Of a stretch of DNA of 64,000 bases, positions 8,450 to 18,349 are shown piece after piece. The DNA lies in the NCBI GenBank assembly GCA_019090895.1, contig JAHRVB010000042.1, positions 45,054 through 109,053 on the forward strand, written 5' to 3'. Made by a program: the position numbers and the translations under genes. Under the pieces are notes generated by a model. That model was not told where the DNA came from, ran no database searches, and saw only the letters and a list, made by a program, of their open reading frames with translations. Within the stretch, counting starts at the first letter, position 1, and each line of letters starts with the position of its first letter. The DNA is from Kangiellaceae bacterium (lineage in GTDB: Bacteria; Pseudomonadota; Gammaproteobacteria; Enterobacterales; Kangiellaceae).

Positions 8450-9411
8450 TGTTTACGAGACGTTATTTACCTTTGTGGATCACGACTTCGTTGCTAGTGT
8501 TTCTTTTCGCGGTTGGTGCGTTCCATTTTGATGGCTTTGGTAGTTTACGAGTAATAATAAACTTGTTTAGTGATAATGCATTTCTGATGATTACTGCTAT
8601 CGGTATGACACTTGTAATTATTTCAGGCGGAATAGACCTATCTGTTGGATCTGTGATAGCGCTAAGCGGAGTAGCAGTAAGCGTTTTAATTTCAGAGTAT
8701 CACTGGCATCCTGTATGGGCATTTATAGTGGTTTTACCGCTCGGTACAATGTTCGGCATGTTGATGGGATTGATCATTTATAACTATCGCTTACAACCGT
8801 TCATAGTCACTTTGGCAGGAATGTTTTTAGCTCGAGGTTTGGCAACCACTTTGAGTGAACAGTCTTTGGAGATAGATCATCCTTTTTACGACTTTGTTTC
8901 AGATTTCGGTTTCCAGTTGAGCGGCGGCGCATGGCTCGATTTAAGCACCATGACTTTTGTTGTTATTTTATTAATAGTAATAATGCTAATGCACTTTACT
9001 TCTTTTGGTAACAATATTTATGCAATCGGTGGTGATGAAAAGTCTGCGCAACTAATGGGAGTTCCAGTAAAGCGAACAACTGTTACGATTTATGCTGTGA
9101 GTAGTTTATTAGCTACGGTTGCAGGTATAATTTTCACTTTCTATACTTTTTCTGGCTACGCTTTAGCGGCCGTTGGAGTTGAGTTAGATGCTATCGCTGC
9201 AGTAGTTATTGGGGGGACTTTGCTTACCGGTGGTCGAGGTTTCGTAGCAGGTACCGTTTTGGGCGTCCTTTTGATGGGTGTTATTCAAACCTATATCACT
9301 TTTGATGGTACTTTAAGTAGTTGGTGGACTAAAATTGTAATCGGACTATTGCTATTCTTTTTTATCGTACTCCAAAAACTACTAAATCATACAAGTACGG
9401 CTCGTACTTAA
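8449..9411 (+). CDS. yjfF: Sugar ABC transporter permease (YjfF-like)
   Basis: This 320-residue second permease of the furanose importer overlaps the stop of the first by one base (TAATG), which indicates translational coupling. It matches E. coli YjfF strongly: DNAFLMITAIGMTLVI, GGIDLSVGSVIA, YAIGGDEKSAQLMG, VGVELDAIAAVVIGG and FDGTLSSWWTKIVIG. Its hydrophobic profile fits about eight to ten membrane spans. It ends the transporter block, and the first GH43 gene follows after 76 bp. Confidence 0.95.
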   Translation: MFTRRYLPLWITTSLLVFLFAVGAFHFDGFGSLRVIINLFSDNAFLMITAIGMTLVIISGGIDLSVGSVIALSGVAVSVLISEYHWHPVWAFIVVLPLGTMFGMLMGLIIYNYRLQPFIVTLAGMFLARGLATTLSEQSLEIDHPFYDFVSDFGFQLSGGAWLDLSTMTFVVILLIVIMLMHFTSFGNNIYAIGGDEKSAQLMGVPVKRTTVTIYAVSSLLATVAGIIFTFYTFSGYALAAVGVELDAIAAVVIGGTLLTGGRGFVAGTVLGVLLMGVIQTYITFDGTLSSWWTKIVIGLLLFFFIVLQKLLNHTSTART

Positions 9412-9487
9412 TATCTTTTATCAGTCTATTCGACAGAGGTTCTTTAATAGAACGGTTACATCTTGATTGGTTTATTCAGGAGGTTAA

Positions 9488-10558
9488 ATGGGAATTAGAT
9501 ATTTACAATTGAAAACGCTACTTCAAATAACTTTTGTTTTCATTTTGTCCATCGGCGCTTGGACGCCTATTTCGGTACTTGGTGAGCAACGCAAAAGTAA
9601 TAGCGATTCTAGTAAAGAAATATTTAGCGGCAAAAAAAAGCCTTTGATATGGCAAAGGGCGGATCCTTGGATTCATCGAACTGGAAAAGGTCACTATTAT
9701 TTTACCGGTTCAGTGCCTGAGTTTGATAGAATCATACTACGTGAATCAGCCACAATAGAAGGGTTAACTGATGCACAAGAACAGGTTATTTGGCGTAAAG
9801 CTCAAAGTGGTCCAAAGAGCGCAAACATATGGGCCCCTGAATTACACAGAATAAATAATATTTGGTATATCTATTTTGCCGCTGGGGAAATCGATGACCC
9901 ATTTGCTATCCGCATGTATGTTTTAAAGAATTCCTCTGCCGATCCTATGGAGGGTAGTTGGACTGAACTCGGTAAAGTAAAAACCTCTAGAGATACTTTT
10001 TCGCTTGATGCGACTAGTTTTATTCATCGAAACAAACGCTACTTGATATGGGCTCAACAAGATAATGCCCGCAGTTATAACTCAGGGTTAGTAATCTCAG
10101 AATTGATATCACCTTTAGAAGTAGGAAGCAGGGAAGTATACATCTCTGAGCCATTGCTATCTTGGGAGCGTCAAGGCTACAAAGTCAACGAAGGAGCCGC
10201 AGTAATAAAACGCAATGGAAAAATCTTTATTACTTATTCTGCAAGTGCAACCGATCACCGATATGCTATCGGGTTGATATGGGCAAATGAAAATGATGAT
10301 TTATTAGACTCTGATAGCTGGCATAAATTACCTGAGCCCATTTTTACAACCAATGAAAGTCTAATTCGTTTTGGACCCGGTCACAATAGCTTCACCATCG
10401 CTGAAGATGGTGAAACCGACATTATGATATACCATGCAAGAGACTACTATAAATTGAAAGGTACGCCGTTAACCGATGGTAATCGTCACACACGGTATCG
10501 TACCATAACTTGGTCAAGCGACGGTTATCCAGAGTTCCATAACGGTCTAGATGATTAA
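9488..10558 (+). CDS. Exported GH43 glycosidase, probable exo-alpha-L-arabinofuranosidase
   Basis: This 356-residue five-bladed propeller hydrolase has an N-terminal signal segment (hydrophobic residues about 10-30). The GH43 triad is visible: Asp59 (RADPW, base), Asp174 (SLDAT, pKa modulator) and Glu235 (VNEGAA, acid). It aligns over its length with the cytoplasmic-looking GH43 at 14754-15713, sharing YYFT-SVPE-DR, WAPE, SASATD, GHNSFT-EDG and YHAR. Release of arabinose from short arabino-oligosaccharides in the periplasm is likely. An AGGAGG site precedes the ATG. It ends 13 bp from the convergent GGDEF gene. Confidence 0.85.
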   Translation: MGIRYLQLKTLLQITFVFILSIGAWTPISVLGEQRKSNSDSSKEIFSGKKKPLIWQRADPWIHRTGKGHYYFTGSVPEFDRIILRESATIEGLTDAQEQVIWRKAQSGPKSANIWAPELHRINNIWYIYFAAGEIDDPFAIRMYVLKNSSADPMEGSWTELGKVKTSRDTFSLDATSFIHRNKRYLIWAQQDNARSYNSGLVISELISPLEVGSREVYISEPLLSWERQGYKVNEGAAVIKRNGKIFITYSASATDHRYAIGLIWANENDDLLDSDSWHKLPEPIFTTNESLIRFGPGHNSFTIAEDGETDIMIYHARDYYKLKGTPLTDGNRHTRYRTITWSSDGYPEFHNGLDD

Positions 10559-10571
10559 TTGTAATCAGTCG

Positions 10572-12143
10572 CTATGCGATTCGGATGCAGTTCCGTCCAG
10601 CACTCTTTGCTCGATAAAGTGCTCTGTCAGCAGCTGCCACTATATTAAAATCATTACTTTTGTTATCTCCGCAAGAAGAAATTCCAGCGCTAATAGTAAT
10701 GTTTATTAGTCGCTGATTGCCAATGTCGATAGTGGTTGACTGAATAGACTCTCTAATTCGTTCTGCGATAACTTTAACCTCTTGGGAGTCCCTTGACTTA
10801 GCTATGACAATAAATTCTTCTCCTCCATATCGACAAACAATATCTGTATCTCGACAGGAATCTAATATTATTTTACTTACTATTTTAAGAGCTATGTCTC
10901 CTGAGTGATGACCGTATGAGTCGTTGACATTTTTAAAATGATCGATATCAATTAGCAGAATCGAAAATGTGTATTTTGAGCTTTCTGACCTTTTAATTTC
11001 TCTTCTCAGACTTTCATCAAAGACCCTTCGGGTGTATAGGTTAGTCAGAGAATCTTTGTTAGCCATCTTATTTAGCAAACTTTCTTCCAGGGCAATGTGC
11101 GTTATAATTTTATTGATTTGCCTTAAAAAGGCTATCAATAATAAGCTCGCTAATACAAAAATGATTAGTCCAACAGTAATAATCGTTTTTTGTGTTACAT
11201 CCGTTTCGAAAGTTGTGTCAGCCAGCATTAGAAGGTTTGCGACATTGCGCCCCTCTATGTCTGAAATGGGCACCGATAACAACCAAAAAGTAGAACCATC
11301 CTTCTTATAGGATTTAATAGAGCCCCCAAAAAAGGTTTTGTTTTCATCTTTGCTATTTATGAATGAGCGAAATATAGGATTTATAATTTGTTTTGTTGGT
11401 ACTAAACTATCAAATTGTTGCCAGTCAATATTTCTTCCTAACACCGCCATACCTTCGTTCCAAGTATCTTTCTGGAGGTATTGCTTGTGTATGAATAGTT
11501 CGATATTAAAATCTAATATCCTTTCCAAACGGCTTATTATGTGATCTATTTCCATTCCAAGCTCAAAATAGCCAATTTGTGTTCCATCATCAGAATACCA
11601 AGGGCTAACGACCCTCAGTGTAAGAGTACCCAATTTCCCCAGTTCTACACCGTACGCCACAGAACGATTACTTTCTGAATTTAATGTGGTAACACGATTA
11701 ATCGTGTCGCCATATCTATCTGGCGCATGAGCACGCATGATATTAACCCTGTTCAAGTCACTAAAATAGAAGTGGGTAATGTTGTAATCATGATTGAGTT
11801 CTATATAGAGAGGCGTAACGTACTCGAGAATTTTTTTTCTATCTTTAGTGGCGAAAATAGAAGATAGTTCCTTACTCACTCTAAGGCTGGTCATTATTGC
11901 TTGTATTGCCTTAGCATCGGACTCAATGTTGTACTTATAAAAATCACCACTGATAGATTTAGTTCGCGTAAAACGTTTCTCAAAAATATTGTTGTTTTGA
12001 TTGTTTGATTGAAAATAAAATAGACTAATAGTCAATAAGAATAGAATGGTGACAATAAAAAATACCGAAGGAATAATAAGTTTAATTCGAAATGCGGAAG
12101 GTGTGTGTAGTTTTTTTTTCGACAAATTATGATTGTTTTCCAT
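10572..12143 (-). CDS. Membrane diguanylate cyclase with periplasmic dCache sensor and GGDEF domain
   Basis: This 523-residue protein has a membrane span at about residues 18-45, then a large periplasmic sensor with double-Cache features (ITHFYFSDLNRVNIMRAHAP, ERYGD-like DRYGD, VVSPWYSDDG, IGYFELGMEID). A second span lies near residue 320, followed by a GGDEF domain. The active site is GGEEF (CRYGGEEF), and the RDTD inhibitory I-site lies five residues before it, so it should synthesise cyclic di-GMP and be feedback-inhibited. AGGA precedes the ATG. It sits between two arabinosidase genes, so its sensor may perceive arabinan-related sugars. That link is inference from position only. Confidence 0.9.
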   Translation of the reverse strand: MENNHNLSKKKLHTPSAFRIKLIIPSVFFIVTILFLLTISLFYFQSNNQNNNIFEKRFTRTKSISGDFYKYNIESDAKAIQAIMTSLRVSKELSSIFATKDRKKILEYVTPLYIELNHDYNITHFYFSDLNRVNIMRAHAPDRYGDTINRVTTLNSESNRSVAYGVELGKLGTLTLRVVSPWYSDDGTQIGYFELGMEIDHIISRLERILDFNIELFIHKQYLQKDTWNEGMAVLGRNIDWQQFDSLVPTKQIINPIFRSFINSKDENKTFFGGSIKSYKKDGSTFWLLSVPISDIEGRNVANLLMLADTTFETDVTQKTIITVGLIIFVLASLLLIAFLRQINKIITHIALEESLLNKMANKDSLTNLYTRRVFDESLRREIKRSESSKYTFSILLIDIDHFKNVNDSYGHHSGDIALKIVSKIILDSCRDTDIVCRYGGEEFIVIAKSRDSQEVKVIAERIRESIQSTTIDIGNQRLINITISAGISSCGDNKSNDFNIVAAADRALYRAKSAGRNCIRIA

Positions 12144-12322
12144 AGGGTAATCCTGTCAATAGAAACTATCTAATCAAAAACGGAAGCGGTGAATCCGTCG
12201 TAAACTTCCGATTACTACATAGTGTCCATTATAGGTGATGGATAGCATAAATTCTGGCAAAATATCAGCGAATTCTGTTTTTCAGATATAACACTGACTA
12301 TTAGAAAAGTGAGTTTAAAACC

Positions 12323-14677
12323 CTAATCCACTTGTTTTACTATCCTCACTTCATAAAGACCGCCAGCAATAGAATGTTTGTGCGCTTTAAACTTCACTCT
12401 AAAATATGGCTCACCATCTGGTATTAGAACGGTGGGAATTGGGTAGTCAATCGAGAAAAAATTAGGGCCTTTCCCACCAACTAAGTTCACAGTGGCCAAG
12501 TGTTTTTCATTAACTAGTATATCGAATGTTCGTCCTTTGTCGATTCCAAAATATGTTAGTCGTAAACTTATTTTTTTTTCTCCTCTTGAATTCAAACGAT
12601 AGCTAAACCAGCCTCTCGCATGCCGCCAGTGTCTTACACCATTTAGACCAGTTTCACTGTTCTCAGCTCTGAAAAAATGATCTGACTCAGGTTGTTGTTC
12701 TCCTGGGATAACGACGTCTAGTGTTTTTTTGGCTAATTCATTTTCTCGATCTGATTCAGCTATAATCTGTTGCTCTTGCTTTTTCCAATCCTTTTTACTC
12801 GATTGCGGGAAGTAAATAGTGTAACGGCTATCATGTAGGCGAAAAAATGGGATGAGTTCTAATGGTGAGTCTTGATTCATTGGCGCATTAGTCGTAGTGA
12901 AGCGTAGTTGGTCACCGATAATCGGTTTTATATAGCGCACGATGTCAGCATTTTCACTAATAAAGCGTGGTGTCTTAGTAAGTTCACACATGGGGCCCTG
13001 AGCTATATGGCCCATGCGACTATTATCTGCCACAAAGTTCAAGTTTTCATTTGGAAAAGGTCGAGTCTTAGCTGCCAATACTATCGGTCCGTGGATTATG
13101 GAGTAGTAGTTAGAATGATCAGGTAGCTGCTCTAAAGACGTCTGCATAGGTAAATGTAGAGTAATCACATCTCCCTGCTGCCAATTTCGCGTTAATTTCT
13201 CGTACTCTCCCGGTTTGGCTTTCACTGTAACAGGTTTAGCATTGATATCTATTCTTAGTCCATTTGTCCACGCCGGATAACGAATATTTACAGTAAACTT
13301 TCCTGAATTATGGATAAATACTTGTGTCGTTTCTTTATCAGGAAACTGAGTTTGCTGTGAGAATTTGACTTTTCTGTCTGACCAATAAACTTCAGAATTG
13401 ACGAAGAGATTAATGAAGAAATTATCTGCGCTTTGAGCATAAATAAGCTCCCCATATTTTGCGTGGTTCTCGATTCCAGAGCCGACACAACACCACATCC
13501 CCTCAGAAGGAGCGGAATACATGCGGTAATGATTGGGACGCATAGGTGTGAAATAAACGAGACCACCATGTACTGGATGTTGTGAAGACAAGATGTGATT
13601 GTATATAGCACGTTCGTAATAATCTAAATAGCTTAAATTATTATTTTCTAAATATAGCAATTTAGACAGCTTAAGCATATTGTAAGTATTACAAGTTTCA
13701 GGGCCTTCAATATTCGTAACCATACTAGAAAAATCTTCGCTGGGGTGAAAATGCTCTCGAACACTATTACCACCAATTGACACTGTTCGTTTGCCAACAA
13801 CTTGTTGAAAAAAAAAGTCTGCGCTTTCAAGCCATGATTTGTCACTATTTAACGAAGCAATCCGAGCGACACCAACGATCTTGGGTATTTGTGTATTAGC
13901 ATGTAGCCCGGTGAGTTCATCTTTTCGGGCTAGCAAAGGATTGAGCAGTTTTGTTTCGGTATATCGTATGGCTAGGTCAAGGTATTTTCTTTCTCCGGTG
14001 ATGTCGAAAACGTCTGCTAAAGTTTCATTTAATCCACCATACTCAGTGCGTAACATTGTTTGTAACTGTTCATCGGAGAGTTTGCTGCTTAAGCTTATCA
14101 TCCAATCGCTGAACTCGATTAACATCCGCTTCGCTTGTTGATTATCGGCGTAAAGATAGGCATCTCTTAAACCAGAAAAAATTTTATGGAGGTTATACCA
14201 AGGAACCCAACTTTTATTCAAAGTGAATAGGTCGGCATCGATTTTACCTCTCGCTATTTCTTTCCACACGCGAGCGCCATCAGGAATTGCACCTAGATAG
14301 CCATTGCCATGTTGTTTTTGGCATTTATCTAGTTCGTCAATCATATAGGTCAAACGACCTAATATCTCCTTATTACTACTTGAAGCATACATTAATGAAA
14401 GAGCTGTTAAATAGTGGCCTCCGATATGGCCATCTAAACCAGTGTTTTCCCAATTAGGATAGCTTTTTGATTCTGATGGCAAATTGGCCTCTCGACGATA
14501 GGGTGCCAAGAGTCGTTCAGGGTCCATAGCAAGCAAATATTTGAGATTGGTTTGTTGAGCGTGAAAGAATGGCCCGTCGGTTATTCTCACTTCTTTTAGA
14601 GGAATGGGAGTTATAGTCTCTACAGCAAAAGCAAATTGGCTAAATATAATACTTAATAATAGTGTCAATCTTTTCAT
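12323..14677 (-). CDS. GH127 beta-L-arabinofuranosidase (exported)
   Basis: This 784-residue protein has a signal peptide (MKRLTLLLSIIFSQFAFA). It carries the GH127 (former DUF1680) zinc site: Glu327 and Cys329 in PETCNT, plus Cys396 and Cys397 in WCCVGSG. These match the Glu-x-Cys and Cys-Cys ligands of Bifidobacterium HypBA1, where one cysteine is the nucleophile. A beta-sandwich region follows, then an extra C-terminal domain of about 150 residues (HWRHARGWFSYRL onward). The family hydrolyses beta-L-arabinofuranosyl bonds, as in extensin-type or pectic side chains. It lies in a leftward run with the GGDEF gene downstream; its own promoter is between 14678 and 14753. Confidence 0.9.
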   Translation of the reverse strand: MKRLTLLLSIIFSQFAFAVETITPIPLKEVRITDGPFFHAQQTNLKYLLAMDPERLLAPYRREANLPSESKSYPNWENTGLDGHIGGHYLTALSLMYASSSNKEILGRLTYMIDELDKCQKQHGNGYLGAIPDGARVWKEIARGKIDADLFTLNKSWVPWYNLHKIFSGLRDAYLYADNQQAKRMLIEFSDWMISLSSKLSDEQLQTMLRTEYGGLNETLADVFDITGERKYLDLAIRYTETKLLNPLLARKDELTGLHANTQIPKIVGVARIASLNSDKSWLESADFFFQQVVGKRTVSIGGNSVREHFHPSEDFSSMVTNIEGPETCNTYNMLKLSKLLYLENNNLSYLDYYERAIYNHILSSQHPVHGGLVYFTPMRPNHYRMYSAPSEGMWCCVGSGIENHAKYGELIYAQSADNFFINLFVNSEVYWSDRKVKFSQQTQFPDKETTQVFIHNSGKFTVNIRYPAWTNGLRIDINAKPVTVKAKPGEYEKLTRNWQQGDVITLHLPMQTSLEQLPDHSNYYSIIHGPIVLAAKTRPFPNENLNFVADNSRMGHIAQGPMCELTKTPRFISENADIVRYIKPIIGDQLRFTTTNAPMNQDSPLELIPFFRLHDSRYTIYFPQSSKKDWKKQEQQIIAESDRENELAKKTLDVVIPGEQQPESDHFFRAENSETGLNGVRHWRHARGWFSYRLNSRGEKKISLRLTYFGIDKGRTFDILVNEKHLATVNLVGGKGPNFFSIDYPIPTVLIPDGEPYFRVKFKAHKHSIAGGLYEVRIVKQVD

Positions 14678-14753
14678 GATAATCTACATTTTATTAAACA
14701 GAAAGAAGCACCTAAATCGAATTACATTAGCTGCTTAGAATGAATGAGTTGGT

Positions 14754-15713
14754 TTATTCTTGTAGGGAAGGTTTTCCAAAAATAGGAAGACCATTATCAT
14801 CCCAGCAAATTTTTTTAACATAAGTATGACGATTCGGGTCCCATAGAGGATCACCGACAATTTCGGTGTAGGTTCTTGCGTGGTAGACCAATATATCGCT
14901 GTTTCCATCTTCGCTTTTAGTAAAACTGTTATGACCAGCGCCATAAACGTTATGCTCAAAGCAACTTGAAAATACAGGATCTTTCGATTTACTCCAGCTA
15001 TTAGGATCGAGAAGGTCTGCATTTTCGTCAGCGGTTAATAAGCCCATACAGTAGTTTTCATCGGTAGCGCTTGCAGAGTAAGTGACAAAAATCTTTCTAT
15101 TACGTTTTAGTACTGCTGGCCCTTCATTTACCCAAAAACCGATTGTTTCCCAGTCAAACTCTGGCTTGGATATTAGTTTCGGTTTAGAGCAGATTTTATC
15201 CGGACTATTCATTTTCGCGATATATAAATTGCTGTTTCCTTTTATATGGTTTTCTTTTTGTGCCCATAGGTAATACAACTGATCTTTGTGCGTAAAGGTT
15301 GTCGCATCAAGGCAGAAAGTATCGATACCAGTATCAAGCTGACCTAAAAATTCCCAGTTATTGGTTAGCGGATTAGTTTCAGTACAACGTAAGACGTACA
15401 TACGATGTTGGAATAAGTTATTTTTGATTTCACGACTTGGTGCTATCGCGACATAAATGTACCAAGCACCACCTTTATCGCTAGAGTTGTAGTGAATTTC
15501 AGGAGCCCAGACTAAATCTGAATAGGGGCCTTTATCCGGTTTATGCCAGATATCATAAGTTTCTGCTGTCGCTAATTCATTGATAGTCTTAGCTCTGCGC
15601 AATTCTAGTCGGTCGTATTCAGGAACAGACGCCGTAAAATAATAATAACCATCCGAGTGTTTATATATAAATGGATCGGCTCGTTGTTCAATCAAAGGGG
15701 TAAGTATAGTCAC
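14754..15713 (-). CDS. Cytoplasmic GH43 glycosidase, probable exo-alpha-L-arabinofuranosidase
   Basis: This GH43 protein has no signal peptide and begins almost at the first blade. The triad is Asp13 (RADPF), Asp136 (CLDAT) and Glu197 (VNEGPA). The open frame reaches a TTG at 15725, but TTGGAG there looks like the ribosome site for the GTG at 15713, which I use (319 residues). It follows the GPH symporter gene by about 20 bp on the same strand. The pair therefore looks like an uptake-and-cleave unit: the symporter imports arabino-oligosaccharides and this enzyme releases arabinose inside the cell. It is a clear relative of the exported GH43 at 9488. Confidence 0.85.
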   Translation of the reverse strand: MTILTPLIEQRADPFIYKHSDGYYYFTASVPEYDRLELRRAKTINELATAETYDIWHKPDKGPYSDLVWAPEIHYNSSDKGGAWYIYVAIAPSREIKNNLFQHRMYVLRCTETNPLTNNWEFLGQLDTGIDTFCLDATTFTHKDQLYYLWAQKENHIKGNSNLYIAKMNSPDKICSKPKLISKPEFDWETIGFWVNEGPAVLKRNRKIFVTYSASATDENYCMGLLTADENADLLDPNSWSKSKDPVFSSCFEHNVYGAGHNSFTKSEDGNSDILVYHARTYTEIVGDPLWDPNRHTYVKKICWDDNGLPIFGKPSLQE

Positions 15714-15732
15714 ACAAGACTCCAATTTATGA

Positions 15733-17103
15733 TCACAAGGTTGTGTTTTGTTGGTTAGAATTAATTTGAACGTTAGTTAAGTCTGTTTTAATCCGTTCAT
15801 ACTCTTCGTTGTTAATTTTGTATTTAAACATCAGCAACCCCATGATCGCGTGGAAAGCTCCTGGAATAATGGACAACATTAATGCAATCCCGGTGAGGGT
15901 AAAGGCTGATTGGACTTGGTCGGGCTGATAGTTAAATAAGGCGAGCAAACTACCAACGATGAATCCGGCGACTCCCATTCCCGCCTTCTGAGAAAAGGAT
16001 ATTCCACCATAGGCTAAACCGGACACTCGTTGGCCTGTTTTCACAGTGCCATAGTCGATTGCTTCTGAGATGATTGACCAAAATATGGGTGCATGCAAAT
16101 CGACTACAAAAGATAAAATAAAGTACAGGAAAAAGGCCAATTTTATGTCACCTGGAGCAACCAAAAAATACATCAGAACACTTAATAAACCAACCACCAA
16201 TTGGCTATAGCGAAATAGCTTTATTTTGCAATAGAATTTGGTAATCCAAGTTGAGGCGACCATTGCGACAATGGCTGCTATTACTCCAGTCGAGATAAAT
16301 GCTGATGATAACGCAACGTCACCATTTAAATAATATTTAGCATAAAATAAAGCGACAGATCCTCGAATAACATAGCCAATCGTTCCTACAACACAAATAG
16401 AACAAAGAATTAGCCATTGATCATTTTTAACTAGTAGTTTTAGTTGTGATAAAAAAGGCTTTGTTTCTACTTTATGTTCTATACGTTCTGTAGTTGTAAA
16501 AAAACAAAATATAAACATCAAAGAAGCGACAACGGCCATTAATCCCATTGCGTATTGGTATCCTGAGGCAATGTCTTCGCCTCCCCAATAATCAGCGAGA
16601 ATAGGAACTACTGAAGTAACAGACAAGGCAGCTATTTTTGCAAAAAACAAACGGTAACCATTGGCAGATAGCTTTTCTTTAGGATTGTCTGTGATAACTC
16701 CGATTATTGAAATATAAGGAATGGTCACTATTGTGAACATAATGGTCACAAATATATAAGTTGAATATGCCCAAACTAATTTACTGTTGTAATCCCAATC
16801 CGGTGTGCTAAAAGTTAGAAAGACCGAAATTCCGAAAGGGATAGCCATTGTCAGGAAGTAGGGGCGGTAGCGCCCCCATCGTGTGGTATAGCGGTCGGTG
16901 ATCATACCCATTAGTGGATCAGTAACCGCGTCGATTAAGCGAACCGACAGCAGCAATAAAGCGACATCTTCAGGCTTTAATCCAAATATATCAGTGTAAA
17001 AGAAAGTGATAATCAACATCATGGAGGAGATAACAACATTGACAGCCATGTCTCCGGAGCCATAGCCGACTTTTTCTAAAGTTGATAACTTATGCGAATC
17101 CAT
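15733..17103 (-). CDS. GPH-family sugar:cation symporter (MFS)
   Basis: This 456-residue inner-membrane carrier has about twelve hydrophobic spans. Glycoside-pentoside-hexuronide family hallmarks are present: the N-terminal LEKVGYGSGDMAVN, SVRLIDAVTDPLMGMITDRY and RWGRYRPY. It probably co-transports arabinose or arabino-oligosaccharides with sodium or protons. The ATG has AAGGA upstream (TTAAGGACTGATAA). The gene is divergent from the endo-arabinanase at 17278 and shares a 174-bp promoter region containing candidate GntR operators. The cytoplasmic GH43 follows it directly. Confidence 0.9.
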   Translation of the reverse strand: MDSHKLSTLEKVGYGSGDMAVNVVISSMMLIITFFYTDIFGLKPEDVALLLLSVRLIDAVTDPLMGMITDRYTTRWGRYRPYFLTMAIPFGISVFLTFSTPDWDYNSKLVWAYSTYIFVTIMFTIVTIPYISIIGVITDNPKEKLSANGYRLFFAKIAALSVTSVVPILADYWGGEDIASGYQYAMGLMAVVASLMFIFCFFTTTERIEHKVETKPFLSQLKLLVKNDQWLILCSICVVGTIGYVIRGSVALFYAKYYLNGDVALSSAFISTGVIAAIVAMVASTWITKFYCKIKLFRYSQLVVGLLSVLMYFLVAPGDIKLAFFLYFILSFVVDLHAPIFWSIISEAIDYGTVKTGQRVSGLAYGGISFSQKAGMGVAGFIVGSLLALFNYQPDQVQSAFTLTGIALMLSIIPGAFHAIMGLLMFKYKINNEEYERIKTDLTNVQINSNQQNTTL

Positions 17104-17199
17104 TTATCAGTCCTTAACCGTAAATCAAATTGAACTTAACTCGTTTTAAAAGAATAAATTGTGAGATTTCTTAAACTAGAGTGTACCTTTTAGCGATAA

Positions 17200-17227
17200 T
17201 AGTATGCTAGTATCAATCATCATACAA
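17200..17227. promoter_or_regulatory. Two candidate GntR operators in a divergent promoter
   Basis: TAGTAT-G-CTAGTA begins at 17200. AATCAT-C-ATACAA follows at 17215; read on the minus strand it is TTGTAT-G-ATGATT. Both match one half of the TAGTATNATANYA element well and the other half poorly. They lie between the divergent symporter and endo-arabinanase genes, where one bound regulator could control both directions. Confidence 0.4.
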
Positions 17228-17277
17228 TAGTACATTAATAAAAAATATCTGATTAACATATTTTTGGGAGTGGGAAA

Positions 17278-18324
17278 TTGTTATTACTTTGTTGGTGGGG
17301 AAATAAAGCAAAGCGTTGGTTTTGTTTTTTAATTTTCTCGATGATTATATTTGGCTGTCGAGCAGAAAATTTACCTCAGCTCGATATTCATGATCCTGTA
17401 ATTGCTCAAGAAAATGGCAAATATTATTTATTTAGTACCGGGCCTGGAATCACCATTTATCAGTCTATAGATCGAGTGAACTGGCAATATTCTGGTCGCG
17501 CTTTTTTAACTGAACCAACTTGGGCAAAGAGTGTTGCACCAGGCTTCAACGGGCATTTGTGGGCACCTGATATTATTCAGCACAATGGCTTGTTTTATCT
17601 TTATTACTCTGTTTCTGCATTTGGTAAAAATACTTCTGCAATGGGAGTGACTGTCAATAAAACTTTAGATACTAATTCGGCTGACTATCAATGGCATGAT
17701 AAGGGGATTATTTTACAATCCATTCCGCATAGAGATTCGTTTAATGCAATTGATCCAAATATTATTTTTGATAACACGGGAACAGCATGGATGAGTTTCG
17801 GCTCATTTTGGGGAGGGTTAAAAATTGTCAAATTAGCAGATGATCTTTTATCTATTGCTCAACCGGAACGGTGGGCGACAATTGCTAAGTTGGAACGTCA
17901 GGCTTTTACCAATGAGGCTGAACCGGGTCTGGCGCAAATAGAAGCTCCCTTTATTTACAAAAAAAGAGACTATTACTATTTATTTGTATCTTATGGACTG
18001 TGTTGTCGTGGTGATAATAGTACTTATCATTTAGCTGTGGGGCGATCAAAAAACGTCACTGGGCCTTACTTAGACAAATCAGCTAAAGATATGGCTAAAG
18101 GAGGGGGGACTATTTTGCTTAAAGGCACGAAAGAGTGGCCAGGTTTGGGGCACAACAGTGTTTATCAATTTGATGGCAAAGATTATTTGGTTTATCACGC
18201 CTATGAGTCAAAAGATAACGGGTTACAAAAATTAAAGCTATCCGAGATTTCTTGGGATAAGGATCAGTGGCCGATTGTGGACCCGAGTACCTTAAACAGT
18301 TATCGCAGTACGGTTAACAAATAA
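17278..18324 (+). CDS. GH43 endo-1,5-alpha-L-arabinanase, membrane-anchored or exported
   Basis: This 348-residue protein resembles classical endo-arabinanases: DIHDPVI (base Asp39), HLWAPDIIQHNGLFYLYYS, FNAIDPNI (Asp159), FGSFWGGLK and QIEAPF (acid Glu222), plus the late GHNSVY region that binds the structural ion. The start is a TTG at 17278 with GGGAG 7 nt upstream. A hydrophobic segment is followed by IIFGC, a weak lipobox with Phe at -2, so Cys27 may be lipidated. It would cut the arabinan backbone at the cell surface or in the periplasm. It starts a rightward run of four GH43 genes. Confidence 0.88.
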   Translation: MLLLCWWGNKAKRWFCFLIFSMIIFGCRAENLPQLDIHDPVIAQENGKYYLFSTGPGITIYQSIDRVNWQYSGRAFLTEPTWAKSVAPGFNGHLWAPDIIQHNGLFYLYYSVSAFGKNTSAMGVTVNKTLDTNSADYQWHDKGIILQSIPHRDSFNAIDPNIIFDNTGTAWMSFGSFWGGLKIVKLADDLLSIAQPERWATIAKLERQAFTNEAEPGLAQIEAPFIYKKRDYYYLFVSYGLCCRGDNSTYHLAVGRSKNVTGPYLDKSAKDMAKGGGTILLKGTKEWPGLGHNSVYQFDGKDYLVYHAYESKDNGLQKLKLSEISWDKDQWPIVDPSTLNSYRSTVNK

Positions 18325-18349
18325 TTTAAGAATTTATAGAGTGAGCATT

